This document shows positions 45,327 through 53,681 of a stretch of 64,000 nt of DNA, piece after piece (position 1 is the stretch's first letter; every line of letters begins with the position of its first letter). The stretch is taken from the NCBI GenBank assembly GCA_017303455.1, contig JAFLBM010000002.1, positions 124,001-188,000 of the forward strand. Reading direction: 5' to 3'. The notes beneath the pieces were generated by a model. It did no database searches. It worked only from the letters and a program-made list of their open reading frames with translations, and was not told the origin of the DNA. The translations under genes were made by a program, and so were the position numbers. This DNA is from Chitinophagales bacterium. Its GTDB lineage: Bacteria; Bacteroidota; Bacteroidia; Chitinophagales; Chitinophagaceae.

Positions 45327-45721
45327 TAGCAATGAAACAAGATATACTTAACATAGAGGATGTAAAATTATTGGTGAATAGTTTTTATGATAAAATAAGA
45401 ACTAATGAATTGTTGGGGCCGATATTCAATGGAATAATACAGGACCGCTGGCCGGTACACCTGGAGAAAATGGTTCGCTTTTGGCAAACAGTATTATTGG
45501 AAGACCATACTTATTTTGGAAGCCCCTTTGTACCACATGCAAAATTACCGGTAACCCAACAACATTTTGATGTCTGGCTTGAGCTATGGCATTCAACTAT
45601 TAACCAGCATTTTTCTGGAGCCAAAGCTGATGAAGCAAAATGGCGGGGAGATAAAATGGCTGTAATGTTTCTTTCCAAAATAGAGTATTACAAAAACAAT
45701 TCAGCCACACCAATTATATAA
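45323..45721 (+). CDS. Group III truncated haemoglobin
   Basis: Starting at the ATG at 45323, which overlaps the previous stop (ATGA), the protein has 132 residues. It shows the truncated globin pattern: DVKLLVNSFYDKIRTNELLGPIFN with the B-helix Tyr, the RWPVHLEKMVRFWQTVLL segment, a His-containing FVPHAKLPVTQQHFDVWLELW block with the proximal His, and a final KWRGDKMAVMFLSKIEYY helix. Group III proteins are linked with NO and low-oxygen metabolism in other bacteria. Its place between oxidase and RIC genes supports an NO-protective role. Confidence 0.85.
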   Translation: MIAMKQDILNIEDVKLLVNSFYDKIRTNELLGPIFNGIIQDRWPVHLEKMVRFWQTVLLEDHTYFGSPFVPHAKLPVTQQHFDVWLELWHSTINQHFSGAKADEAKWRGDKMAVMFLSKIEYYKNNSATPII

Positions 45722-45742
45722 ACCCTAAAAATTAAAATTGAC

Positions 45743-46474
45743 ATGGAAGATTTACAGGAAAAAACAATTGGAGAAATGGTGGCAGAAGATTATCGAACTG
45801 CTGCCGTATTTAAAAAATATGAAATTGACTTTTGTTGTAATGGCAACAGGTCTCTTGAACAAGCTTGTAATAATAATATTGTTTCTATTAATGCGGTGAA
45901 AAATGATTTAAGGCTTGTAATGGAATCTTCCGGCAACAAAGAAAATGTGGTGAACGATTTTGCTTCCTGGCCGCTGGATTTATTAGTTAGTTATATCGAA
46001 AAAAAACATCACCGCTATGTAACAAAACAAATTCCTGTATTGAAAGCGTACCTGGATAAGTTATGCAAGGTGCATGGCGAAAAGCATCCGGAGGTATTGG
46101 AAATAAATTCATTATTCAGCAGCTGTGCAGCAGAACTTAGCTCACACATGAAAAAAGAAGAGCAGGTGCTATTTCCATATATCATGAGTATGGTAGCGGT
46201 AAAAGAAGAAATTGCCCCCAGCTTTTCAGCATCTTTTGGTTCGGTGCAAAACCCTATTAGCATGATGATGCAGGAGCATGAAACCGAAGGCCAGCGGTTT
46301 AGAAAAATAAAAGAGTTAAGCGGAAACTATATGCCACCGCCGGATGCCTGTAATACCTATAGAGTTACTTATGCCCTTCTGCAGGAATTTGAAGATGATT
46401 TGCACCAGCATATTCATCTTGAGAACAATATTCTTTTTCCCAGGTCGGTTGAAATGGAGGCAACACTTGCCTGA
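45743..46474 (+). CDS. ric: Iron-sulfur cluster repair di-iron protein (RIC, ScdA/YtfE family)
   Basis: This 243-residue protein has an N-terminal ScdA-N domain (about 1-75) with the motif KYEIDFCCNGNRSLEQAC. A C-terminal haemerythrin-like di-iron domain carries His/Glu ligands in EKKHHRYV, EKHPE, SSHMKKEEQVLFPYI, MQEHETEG and LHQHIHLENNILFP. RIC proteins restore iron-sulfur clusters damaged by NO or oxidative stress. It lies 22 bases after the haemoglobin gene. Length and domain order are normal. Confidence 0.9.
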   Translation: MEDLQEKTIGEMVAEDYRTAAVFKKYEIDFCCNGNRSLEQACNNNIVSINAVKNDLRLVMESSGNKENVVNDFASWPLDLLVSYIEKKHHRYVTKQIPVLKAYLDKLCKVHGEKHPEVLEINSLFSSCAAELSSHMKKEEQVLFPYIMSMVAVKEEIAPSFSASFGSVQNPISMMMQEHETEGQRFRKIKELSGNYMPPPDACNTYRVTYALLQEFEDDLHQHIHLENNILFPRSVEMEATLA

Positions 46475-46509
46475 TAAAACTGTGAGGAGATGAAATGCCG
46501 TACACTTGT

Positions 46510-46548
46510 ATTGCCACTAATTATTGCCACTAATTATTGCCACTGATT
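46510..46548. repeat. Three tandem copies of a 13-bp unit
   Basis: ATTGCCACTAATT occurs twice, followed by ATTGCCACTGATT with one change, at 46510-46522, 46523-46535 and 46536-46548. The array ends six bases before the haemerythrin start codon and could vary in copy number or bind a regulator. Confidence 0.9.
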
Positions 46549-46554
46549 AAAATA

Positions 46555-47064
46555 ATGAATATGCCTGGTAAACCCATCAAAAGAAATGAAAATATAGTTC
46601 CACTTTCAAGAGACCATCATTTTGGCCTGCTGTTTTGTTGGAAAATCAGGCAGGGGCTTAAAGCTAAAATTGAGTTAGAAAGGGTAAGGAAATACATACT
46701 TTACTTTTGGAAATTTCATTTAGAACAACATTTTAACGAAGAAGAAACCTTGTTGTTTAGTCAGGTTCAAAATAAACTTTGTGATGATGGATTTAGCCAG
46801 CACAAAGAAATAAGAAACATCATTGCCAGGTTTACTGAATCTGCAAATGATAATGAAGAACTGTATGCCTTACTTGCATCGTTAGTAGATGAACATATAA
46901 GGTTTGAAGAACGCATACTCTTCCCATATTTAGAATCTGTGCTGCCCGTGGAAAAACTTGGGGAGATTGGTACACAGTTAAAAGAGATGCATGTAGAGCC
47001 AAGCGCAGATAATTATTCGGATGAATTTTGGATAAAAAATAATGAACAACATAAGTTTGGATAG
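46555..47064 (+). CDS. Haemerythrin-domain protein
   Basis: The ATG at 46555 (169 residues) is preferred over the TTG at 46537. The four-helix haemerythrin-like domain keeps likely iron ligands in LSRDHHFGLL, KFHLEQHFNEEETLLF, SQHKEIRNII and DEHIRFEERILFPYLE. It is probably a cytoplasmic oxygen- or NO-binding or iron-handling protein. It follows the RIC gene, which holds a related domain, so the two may share a role in nitrosative stress. The 13-bp tandem repeat lies just upstream. Confidence 0.82.
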   Translation: MNMPGKPIKRNENIVPLSRDHHFGLLFCWKIRQGLKAKIELERVRKYILYFWKFHLEQHFNEEETLLFSQVQNKLCDDGFSQHKEIRNIIARFTESANDNEELYALLASLVDEHIRFEERILFPYLESVLPVEKLGEIGTQLKEMHVEPSADNYSDEFWIKNNEQHKFG

Positions 47065-47080
47065 TACTTAATTTTCGACT

Positions 47081-47419
47081 ATGAACTCTCTAACAAATAG
47101 TATTCATTTTAAAGTCATTAATGGCGAAGAGGTACATGAAATAAAAACCTATCGGGCCGAATACAGGAATTTAATGCAGTTGCTTAACAACAGTATCTAT
47201 TTAGAAAACTTTGGTGAGTGTGGAGGCATGGGGCGTTGCGCAACCTGCCTGGTAAAAGTTTCGGGGCTAAAAGGATATGCAGGCATTTTGGAAAGAAATG
47301 AAAAGGCAAACATTCTTAAAGCTGGGCTATCTGGTTCAAATGTGCGGTTGGCCTGCCAGATATTGATAACCGAAGAATTGAATGAAGCAACTTTTAATAT
47401 TTCTGAAGAAGGATATTAA
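47081..47419 (+). CDS. 2Fe-2S ferredoxin
   Basis: This 112-residue protein has a beta-grasp ferredoxin domain with cluster cysteines in C-x5-C-x2-C order (ECGGMGRCATC, about 47-57) and a fourth cysteine in VRLACQI (about 90). The spacing is like adrenodoxin/Isc-type ferredoxins rather than plant type. It probably carries electrons for a partner in this operon, for instance the di-iron proteins. It begins 16 bases after the haemerythrin gene. Confidence 0.85.
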   Translation: MNSLTNSIHFKVINGEEVHEIKTYRAEYRNLMQLLNNSIYLENFGECGGMGRCATCLVKVSGLKGYAGILERNEKANILKAGLSGSNVRLACQILITEELNEATFNISEEGY

Positions 47420-47574
47420 CTATTGTCATAGTTGTTTGTTAGTGATAAGAAAATAGTATGGATGTGAGAAGTATTTTAGTTCAACGGTTTTTCTACCGTG
47501 CAATATCACTTAAGATTTGTCTTTGGCTTTTTGGACTAAATGATAACTCAAAATATGGTTAAATTACAATCATC

Positions 47575-47823
47575 ATGGACAATCGTACAACCTTAAAAAC
47601 TGGGCAGTCTTTTTTAGATTTACTGTTACAGTTGCAAAAAGATAACACAAAAGCGGCTATGCTACTGGATTGCAACGGACTGATAAGGGAAGAAGGGATT
47701 ATAAATGAAGTGGTGATGAACGATACGCAACCATTCCTGAAGTTGCAAAGTGGATTAAAAATAGTTGTATCAACCATTGTAGCTGTTAATGGACTTTTTT
47801 TGCCAGATTATTCCGAATGCTGA
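47575..47823 (+). CDS. Small unknown protein
   Basis: This 82-residue protein has no signal peptide or recognised domain. Two hydrophobic stretches (AAMLLDCNGLI; LKIVVSTIVAVNGLFLP) look like buried strands rather than membrane helices. It may form a small beta-barrel. A 155-base gap separates it from the ferredoxin gene, with a short CGGT/ACCG hairpin at about 47497-47510, so it may start a new transcript. Confidence 0.55.
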   Translation: MDNRTTLKTGQSFLDLLLQLQKDNTKAAMLLDCNGLIREEGIINEVVMNDTQPFLKLQSGLKIVVSTIVAVNGLFLPDYSEC

Positions 47824-47906
47824 ATAATGAAGAGCGATGGACGATGAGTGATTGATAAGTTAGCTTTCGGGCAGGGAATAAAAATGTATTACTTAAAATT
47901 AAAATT

Positions 47907-48293
47907 ATGCAAACAGCAGTTTGGGACACATATGTAAAAAAGAAGAATGGAAATGTTATGCACTTTGATATTATTGTACCCGATAGTATTAAAGATGCCC
48001 AAGTGATTTATGGTTATGGAAAAACGTACCTGGCAAAAAATGGAGAAACCGAAAGCAGGTTGGATATGGAAGAGTGCCAGTTTTGCCATTTAGAAGAACC
48101 AACATCGGAAATGATTGAAGCAATCAACACACAGGGATATTATATACTTGAAATGGATGAGATACCGGCTGCTCTCCCCCACAACCCTTTACGCAGGGAT
48201 TTGATTTTATACATTCGGGCACATTATAAAGAATACCGCTTTGCAAATTTTCAGGGAAAAACAACAGAAGAAATTCAACACTTACTCACTTAA
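47907..48293 (+). CDS. DUF2024 family protein
   Basis: This 128-residue cytoplasmic protein matches the DUF2024 pattern as I recall it: an N-terminal VWDTYVKKKNGNVMHFDIIVP stretch, an ECQFCHLE segment with a C-x2-C pair, and an IEAINTQGYYILEMD end. The usual domain is about 85 residues; the last 35 residues here are an extra tail (LRRDLILYIRAHYKEYRF...). Function is unknown. It lies 6 bases before a thioredoxin-like gene. Confidence 0.7.
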   Translation: MQTAVWDTYVKKKNGNVMHFDIIVPDSIKDAQVIYGYGKTYLAKNGETESRLDMEECQFCHLEEPTSEMIEAINTQGYYILEMDEIPAALPHNPLRRDLILYIRAHYKEYRFANFQGKTTEEIQHLLT

Positions 48294-48298
48294 TCATC

Positions 48299-48928
48299 AT
48301 GTCGTTATTTCATCTACATACGCAAAGGCCGCTGCAAGGTAGTTTTCAAATAAAGAATATAAATATGGCTTTTGTATTCCAGGTTAATTGTCCTGGTTGT
48401 TTTGTTTATGGCATACCGGTGATGAATGAATTGTTTATGAAGTATGAAAATGAAATCGGTTTTATCGGCGTATCCACTGCCTTTGAAGATTTTGAATTGA
48501 ATACAGAAATTAATACCCAATTGTTGTTACAGGATAATAAATTAACTGGAGAAACCAAAAAATATTATAAGTCAATTAGCGAAGATGTATATCTCCAAAA
48601 AATATCATTCCCAGTTGCATTTGATTCATTAAAACCAACAAACGAATTTTTGACAAATGAAAATGTGCAGGTTATCTGTAGCAAGAACCGCAACTTTACG
48701 CTTCTATCAGCCGACGAGAAACTAATGATGTTGAATAATGTAAAGCAGTACTACGACGGCCTTCCATTTATCGCTGAAACATTTACATTAAATCAATTAT
48801 CGGGGACACCTTCGTTTATCATTTTTGATAATGACTATAATTTGCTGCAATCTTTTTTCGGCCACGAGGATAAGGAAGTGATTGAACTATTTTTAATTCA
48901 TTACGGTTCACTAAAAATTACAAAATGA
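48299..48928 (+). CDS. Thioredoxin-like redox protein with CPGC motif
   Basis: This 209-residue protein has a thioredoxin fold. The active site is CPGC in VNCPGCFVYG (about 34), a long helical insertion follows (about 60-155), and the cis-Pro segment is LSGTPSFIIFD (about 163). There is no signal peptide, so it is probably cytoplasmic. It follows the DUF2024 gene closely and converges with ccmF 21 bases away. A thiol-disulfide role is likely; the substrate is unknown. Confidence 0.72.
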   Translation: MSLFHLHTQRPLQGSFQIKNINMAFVFQVNCPGCFVYGIPVMNELFMKYENEIGFIGVSTAFEDFELNTEINTQLLLQDNKLTGETKKYYKSISEDVYLQKISFPVAFDSLKPTNEFLTNENVQVICSKNRNFTLLSADEKLMMLNNVKQYYDGLPFIAETFTLNQLSGTPSFIIFDNDYNLLQSFFGHEDKEVIELFLIHYGSLKITK

Positions 48929-48949
48929 ACCTTTCATCTTTTGATTCAG

Positions 48950-51427
48950 TTATTTCAGGATTGTATTTTGCTCAGCCATCTTCATCCCGCCAATTTTAAT
49001 ACGCCGTACCATACTCATCAGAAAACCAACAACAGTAATAAAAGTACCTATCCATAATAAATTAATAAAAGGGAATTTATACACTTTTAAAGTTACATAT
49101 TCTACTATGGCATTTGATTGTTTAATACCCACTTCAATTTTTTCTCCTTCTACATTTCTTAACTGAAAAATAAGCCTTTCTTCATTTACCGTATCGGGCA
49201 GCAGGTAGGCTTGATTATTCCTGCTGATAAGAATGGGCTCAGCTGTATAAGCGGCATTATTTTTTGAAAAAACTTTTATAGTAGCAATAGATGCTATGTC
49301 TCCGGCCTGAAGCCCTGCGGCTTGCACCTCGTTTTTTGTTACCAGTCTTTGCAGTGTAAAGGAACCGCCAGTATATAAAACAGTATCTCCTTTTTTTATT
49401 TGCTTTACCTCATACTGGCTTGAATCTTTATTTTTTGCAGGGTCGGGCAGGGAAGTGATGTAGGTAAACACATCATGGTTCCAATAATGTTTGGCATCGG
49501 GATTAGACATTAATCCTTCCACTCCTTTATAATTCACAAACGTATTAGGTGTAAGCGTAAATTTTTCTTCCCCGTTTTTTTCCTCAAACTCTATTTTATA
49601 ATACCACAATGGTTTTCTGGGATGAGCAGAATCAGTTTCATAAGTAACCCAATAATTATCCATACTGGTTTTGGCTCCTTTTAGCAGCGTTAAATTTTCG
49701 CCAGGTTTTTCTGTACTTCCTTCTCCCATCGGAGCAGATATACCAGTGGTATTAATAGAGAGTATCTCTTTTTTTGATGATGAGATAAGGATGCCCAGCA
49801 GCATCAATCCAAAACCTGCATGTGCTACAGATGCCCCTGATGATTTTAAATTACCTTTTAAACCAATCCAGACATAAGACAAATTGGCTAAGATTGCATA
49901 CCCACTACATACAATAGCAATGCAAATAAGTATTAAAAATCCAGCACCCTGCTTGTCATAATTCATATCTCCAAAAAAAAGTACCAGGCCGCCAATAAGC
50001 AGGGAAACCAGAATGGGCCACCCTGCTTTTTTTAAAAAATATTTTATACCCGTTTTTTTGTATTTAAGATATTGGGTAAACCCTGTTAGCACACCAATAC
50101 TGATAGCCACAAAAATCTGAATCTGGTTATAACTGTGTTCTGAATTTTCGCCAATTGCCAGAGGTTTAAACAATGTTTTATTTTGCCCTGCAAAAAACCC
50201 AGCAATTTTATTTACTACAGGAATAGAAGTCATTATAATAATAGAAACTGCTGATATTAGCAGCACCAACGAGCCAATAAACATCCAGAATTCACGGGAA
50301 GAGGCTTCTTCTTCTCTTGCAATATGCGGTATCTTTCGAAAATGATAGATGAGGAGAACAGTAGCGGGTATTACAAACAACAATAAGAAAAGCAGTAACT
50401 GGAAATTCATACCCAGGTCTGTAAATGCATGAACGGATGAATCACCCAATATTCCGCTGCGGGTTAAAAAAGTAGAATATAAAATGAGAAGGAATGAAAG
50501 AAGGGTAAATAAAAATGTTGAACGCAATGAACGTCCAGTACTTTGATATATGAGCATGGTATGAATACCCGAAACCAGTATGAGCCAGGGAACCAATGAT
50601 GCATTTTCTACCGGATCCCAAGCCCAGTATCCGCCAAATGTTAATGATTCATAAGCCCACATGGCACCCATCATAAGGCCGCCTCCCAACACAGCCGCCG
50701 AAAACAGTGCCCATGGCAAAGCGGGCTTTATCCATTCCTTGTATCGCTTTGTGTACAAACCTGCTATTGCATAAGCAAAAGGAATTATAACAGAAGCAAA
50801 ACCCAAAAACAAAACAGGTGGATGTATTACCATCCAATAATTCTGCAGCAATGGATTCAAATCATTTCCATCCTTAATAAAAGAAAGGTAATCTGGTTTT
50901 AGAAATATCGGTGCTTCCATTTCATTTCGTAATAAAACAAATGGATTAGAACCAACCTTATGCCCAAAAATATAAATGCCAGCAATCATTGTGGCCAGGC
51001 AAAACTGTGCAAAGCTTACCACCGTCATAACCGGGGCTTCCCAGGATTTTGCTTTTTTAATTATTATCAATCCTAATACACAATGCCACACACTCCATAA
51101 TAAGAAACTTCCTTCCTGTCCTTCCCAAAAACAGGCCAATAAATATTTTGCTTCCAGCGAAAGGCTGCTGTGCTGCCAGGCATATTTGTACTCAAAAAGA
51201 TGATTGCTGATGATATAAAATAAAATGCCGAAGACTGCCAGCACAGAAAACACTTCAGTAAGAAAGGCAATCTTAGCAAGCTTTATCCATTTGTTTTCTT
51301 CATTTGCAATAGTTTTTTTTGTGCTTAAGAAATATGCAACCGTTGCCATTAAAGAAGCGACCAAAGATAAAATGATAAAAAAATTGCCCAGCTTGCCGGG
51401 CAACAGGTTTTCTCCTATGTAATCCAT
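48950..51427 (-). CDS. ccmF: Cytochrome c maturation haem lyase subunit CcmF
   Basis: This 825-residue inner-membrane protein has about 15 membrane segments. The tryptophan-rich haem-handling motif (WWD domain) GGYWAWDPVENASLVPW is near residue 275, followed by HTMLIYQSTGRS and a large periplasmic region late in the protein (about 610-790). It transfers haem from CcmE to apocytochromes in System I. It is the last gene of the ccmC-D-E-F run, one base after the ccmE stop. It is longer than the E. coli protein (about 650), as is common in Bacteroidota. CcmA, B, G and H are not in this window. Confidence 0.92.
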   Translation of the reverse strand: MDYIGENLLPGKLGNFFIILSLVASLMATVAYFLSTKKTIANEENKWIKLAKIAFLTEVFSVLAVFGILFYIISNHLFEYKYAWQHSSLSLEAKYLLACFWEGQEGSFLLWSVWHCVLGLIIIKKAKSWEAPVMTVVSFAQFCLATMIAGIYIFGHKVGSNPFVLLRNEMEAPIFLKPDYLSFIKDGNDLNPLLQNYWMVIHPPVLFLGFASVIIPFAYAIAGLYTKRYKEWIKPALPWALFSAAVLGGGLMMGAMWAYESLTFGGYWAWDPVENASLVPWLILVSGIHTMLIYQSTGRSLRSTFLFTLLSFLLILYSTFLTRSGILGDSSVHAFTDLGMNFQLLLFLLLFVIPATVLLIYHFRKIPHIAREEEASSREFWMFIGSLVLLISAVSIIIMTSIPVVNKIAGFFAGQNKTLFKPLAIGENSEHSYNQIQIFVAISIGVLTGFTQYLKYKKTGIKYFLKKAGWPILVSLLIGGLVLFFGDMNYDKQGAGFLILICIAIVCSGYAILANLSYVWIGLKGNLKSSGASVAHAGFGLMLLGILISSSKKEILSINTTGISAPMGEGSTEKPGENLTLLKGAKTSMDNYWVTYETDSAHPRKPLWYYKIEFEEKNGEEKFTLTPNTFVNYKGVEGLMSNPDAKHYWNHDVFTYITSLPDPAKNKDSSQYEVKQIKKGDTVLYTGGSFTLQRLVTKNEVQAAGLQAGDIASIATIKVFSKNNAAYTAEPILISRNNQAYLLPDTVNEERLIFQLRNVEGEKIEVGIKQSNAIVEYVTLKVYKFPFINLLWIGTFITVVGFLMSMVRRIKIGGMKMAEQNTILK

Positions 51428-51428
51428 T

Positions 51429-51881
51429 TTATATTTTTTTTATGGCAGGTGAATTATCTGCTTCCTGTTTATTTATGCCTGCATTCGGTAAATTTTCCTC
51501 TACCGCTTTAATATCATCTTTATATTTTGAAGGGCACTTCATTAAAATCTCCCGGCAATCAAAGTAATCTTCTTTAATGGCTCCCTTTAAAACCAGGCGG
51601 TCGCTGATTTCCAGGTTATCTGGTTTTGCATTTCTGTAAACCACCATTACTGCATCACCGAGAGAATCAATGGCTGTAAAACTTAAGTAATTAGGATTAT
51701 TTACTGCATCATACTCCACCGGTTTTGTATGGTCGAGCCGGGCAACGAGGTGTATGAATTTTCCTGGTTTGTCTCTGGCTGTTTGCACAGTATCGTAAGT
51801 AGTAAGTGTGCCCATAAAACTGATAAGCACAGATATGGCAATTGCAACACACAATAGTAAAACAATATGAAATTTTCTCAT
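51429..51881 (-). CDS. ccmE: Haem chaperone CcmE, cysteine-type
   Basis: This 150-residue membrane-anchored OB-fold protein has an N-terminal helix (about 5-24) and core strands (GKFIHLVARLD, NYLSFTAIDSLGDAVMVVYRN, RLVLKGAI). The haem-binding site reads C-P-S-K-Y (Cys116, Tyr120), that is CxxxY, instead of the HxxxY of E. coli CcmE. Cys-type CcmE proteins are known in archaea and some sulfate reducers. Covalent haem attachment here would therefore be through Cys. It lies 39 bases after ccmD. Confidence 0.88.
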   Translation of the reverse strand: MRKFHIVLLLCVAIAISVLISFMGTLTTYDTVQTARDKPGKFIHLVARLDHTKPVEYDAVNNPNYLSFTAIDSLGDAVMVVYRNAKPDNLEISDRLVLKGAIKEDYFDCREILMKCPSKYKDDIKAVEENLPNAGINKQEADNSPAIKKI

Positions 51882-51920
51882 TGATGATAATTATTATTTG
51901 AACAATTTTGGCTTGCCAGA

Positions 51921-52139
51921 TCAATCTGCTTCCTTTTCAATTCTATTTATTTTTTTATCAATTCTCACGAGATATACGATAACGCCTGCCAGGATAATCA
52001 GCATGACAGCCACCACTACAAAGATTCTCCCGTTGCTCCTCATTATATTGTCCATTGCTGGCTTCTGTGTAGTACTATTCTGTGCCTGCAACGCCATCAT
52101 GCAGATGCTAAAGAGGATTGTGAATGTAATTTTCTTCAT
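51921..52139 (-). CDS. ccmD: CcmD-like small membrane protein
   Basis: This 72-residue protein has a possible signal segment (about 1-20) and one membrane helix (about 39-60, FVVVAVMLIILAGVIVYLV) with a charged tail (RIDKKINRIEKEAD). This is typical of CcmD, which assists release of haem-loaded CcmE. It lies between ccmC and ccmE with a 2-base gap to ccmC. The assignment rests on size, topology and position more than on sequence. Confidence 0.75.
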   Translation of the reverse strand: MKKITFTILFSICMMALQAQNSTTQKPAMDNIMRSNGRIFVVVAVMLIILAGVIVYLVRIDKKINRIEKEAD

Positions 52140-52141
52140 AA

Positions 52142-52837
52142 CTAATCATTGATCAATTTACGTTCTACCAGTAATACAATTCTTATCTTTAAAGTAGTAA
52201 TCCAATGCCCCAGCAATGTCCACCCGATGATAGCCGGATAAAAAACAATTCTCATTCTTGCATCCACATCATTCGTATTTAAAGCAGGGTTTCCCTCTCT
52301 GCCGGGATGCAGACTCGGCAATAGCCTTGGCAATATCCAGATAGTGGGAAATAAAAGAGCAAAGGCCAGGATATTATATACAGCACTAATCCGGGCCTTC
52401 TTATCATAATCCTGTATAGAATCTCTTAGTATAAGATAGGCCAGGTAGATTAATAAAGCAATGGCTGTTCCTATCAATTTTGGTTCTTCAGCCACAGAAC
52501 GATAGGAAACAAAAGCTGCATTATTCGGGTCGGCCCAGGTATAACTCATCCACATAATACCAGTGGCATACCCCAAAACTCCAAATACAATCCCGACCAC
52601 TGCAAACTGCCGGGAATAAATATCATATTTCAAACTGGGATTCCTTAAAAACTTCACCGCATACACAACAGACACTATAAAAAATATCATCATTGCAAAC
52701 CACATACACACATGGAAGTAAAGATTGCGGATAGTTTCCTGCAACTGTGGTAAGTCAGGCACATTACTAAGCAATCCCGCTACAAAAGTGTAAACGAGTA
52801 AAAGTACACAAGCTATTTTCCACCATGCTTTTTTCAT
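52142..52837 (-). CDS. ccmC: Cytochrome c maturation haem-delivery protein CcmC/CcsA family
   Basis: The ATG at 52837 (231 residues, MKKAWWK...) is preferred over 52858. The protein has six membrane segments and a haem-handling motif region GIMWMSYTWADPNNAAF near residue 113, flanked by His in LYFHVCMWF (about 42) and SLHPGREG (about 183). It loads haem on CcmE in the periplasm. It heads the ccmC-D-E-F operon. The usual WGxxWxWD form of the motif is reduced here, a common variation in this phylum. Confidence 0.85.
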   Translation of the reverse strand: MKKAWWKIACVLLLVYTFVAGLLSNVPDLPQLQETIRNLYFHVCMWFAMMIFFIVSVVYAVKFLRNPSLKYDIYSRQFAVVGIVFGVLGYATGIMWMSYTWADPNNAAFVSYRSVAEEPKLIGTAIALLIYLAYLILRDSIQDYDKKARISAVYNILAFALLFPTIWILPRLLPSLHPGREGNPALNTNDVDARMRIVFYPAIIGWTLLGHWITTLKIRIVLLVERKLIND

Positions 52838-52921
52838 ACGTTTAAAATGTTTATACACTCTTTAAATAGAGTCTAAGACCTGAACTGAACTTACTATCCA
52901 TGCTATATTTTTCTACCCGCA

Positions 52922-53566
52922 TCAGCTTACACTATTTTCAGCCATTTCTTCCCGGTTATTGTAATGACAGGCACCATGTGCTATTTCTTTATCTGCCAAC
53001 AACAATTCATTGAATCTGCTGGTTGCTTCAAAGAGGAGTGATTGAGCCCTTTGCAGAGAAATTTCCAGGCATTGGGCCAGTTCCTGTTCATTAAAGCCTT
53101 GTATTGTTGTGAGGTTCATTACAAGCTTACTTGAAGGAGGCAATTGCGATATCGCCATTTTAATAGCATTTACCGAAAACCTGCTATTGTTTTTCCTCTT
53201 TTTAATATGGTTGCTTATTTCCGCGTAGTCAAAATTTAAAAAATAGGATAGCTTAAAATTATTTCTGAAATATCCCACCGCTGCATAAATCATCATTTTC
53301 CTTATCCATTCCTGAAAATCTTCAGACAGGTTTCTGCTATCAGCATTGAAATGATGAATGTATTTAAAAGCTTTCCTGAATCCCAGGTTAATTATTTCAA
53401 GTTGTTCAACCATATCATTACTATAATCGGCACTAATACTTTCTGCAACATCAAAGAACGAATCATACACCAGTTCATGGGCTTCTTCCTGGTTCAACCG
53501 GCATTTCCTGATAAGCAACAGTAAGTTTTCCTGCATTGGCATACTATATTTATTTTCAATTATCAT
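52922..53566 (-). CDS. Divergent ECF-like sigma factor
   Basis: This 214-residue protein has a region-2-like part (LGFRKAFKYIHHF and FQEWIRKMMIYAAVGYFRN, about 76-120) and a region-4-like helix-turn-helix (ISQLPPSSKLVMNLTTIQGF, then NEQELAQCLEISLQRAQSLLFEA, about 145-190). The order and spacing fit an ECF RNA polymerase sigma factor, although the sequence is divergent. It lies between the ccm operon and the dihaem cytochrome gene. No promoter of the 58-kb sigma-factor type was found upstream. Its targets are unknown. Confidence 0.6.
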   Translation of the reverse strand: MIIENKYSMPMQENLLLLIRKCRLNQEEAHELVYDSFFDVAESISADYSNDMVEQLEIINLGFRKAFKYIHHFNADSRNLSEDFQEWIRKMMIYAAVGYFRNNFKLSYFLNFDYAEISNHIKKRKNNSRFSVNAIKMAISQLPPSSKLVMNLTTIQGFNEQELAQCLEISLQRAQSLLFEATSRFNELLLADKEIAHGACHYNNREEMAENSVS

Positions 53567-53681
53567 ACTTTAATCACTCAGGTATTAATTCTTTCGGGTA
53601 TCTTTTGATTTAAACAAAAGGATATGAAATTTCTCATTTACAAAGAACTCATACCCTTTTGTGAACAATGAAAAATCAACA

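Noticed and set aside
53617..53661. Inverted repeat AAAAGGATATGA/TCATACCCTTTT as terminator of the cytochrome gene
   Set aside because: The arms are AT-rich with one mismatch and a 21-base loop, and no good T-run follows, so it is too weak to call.
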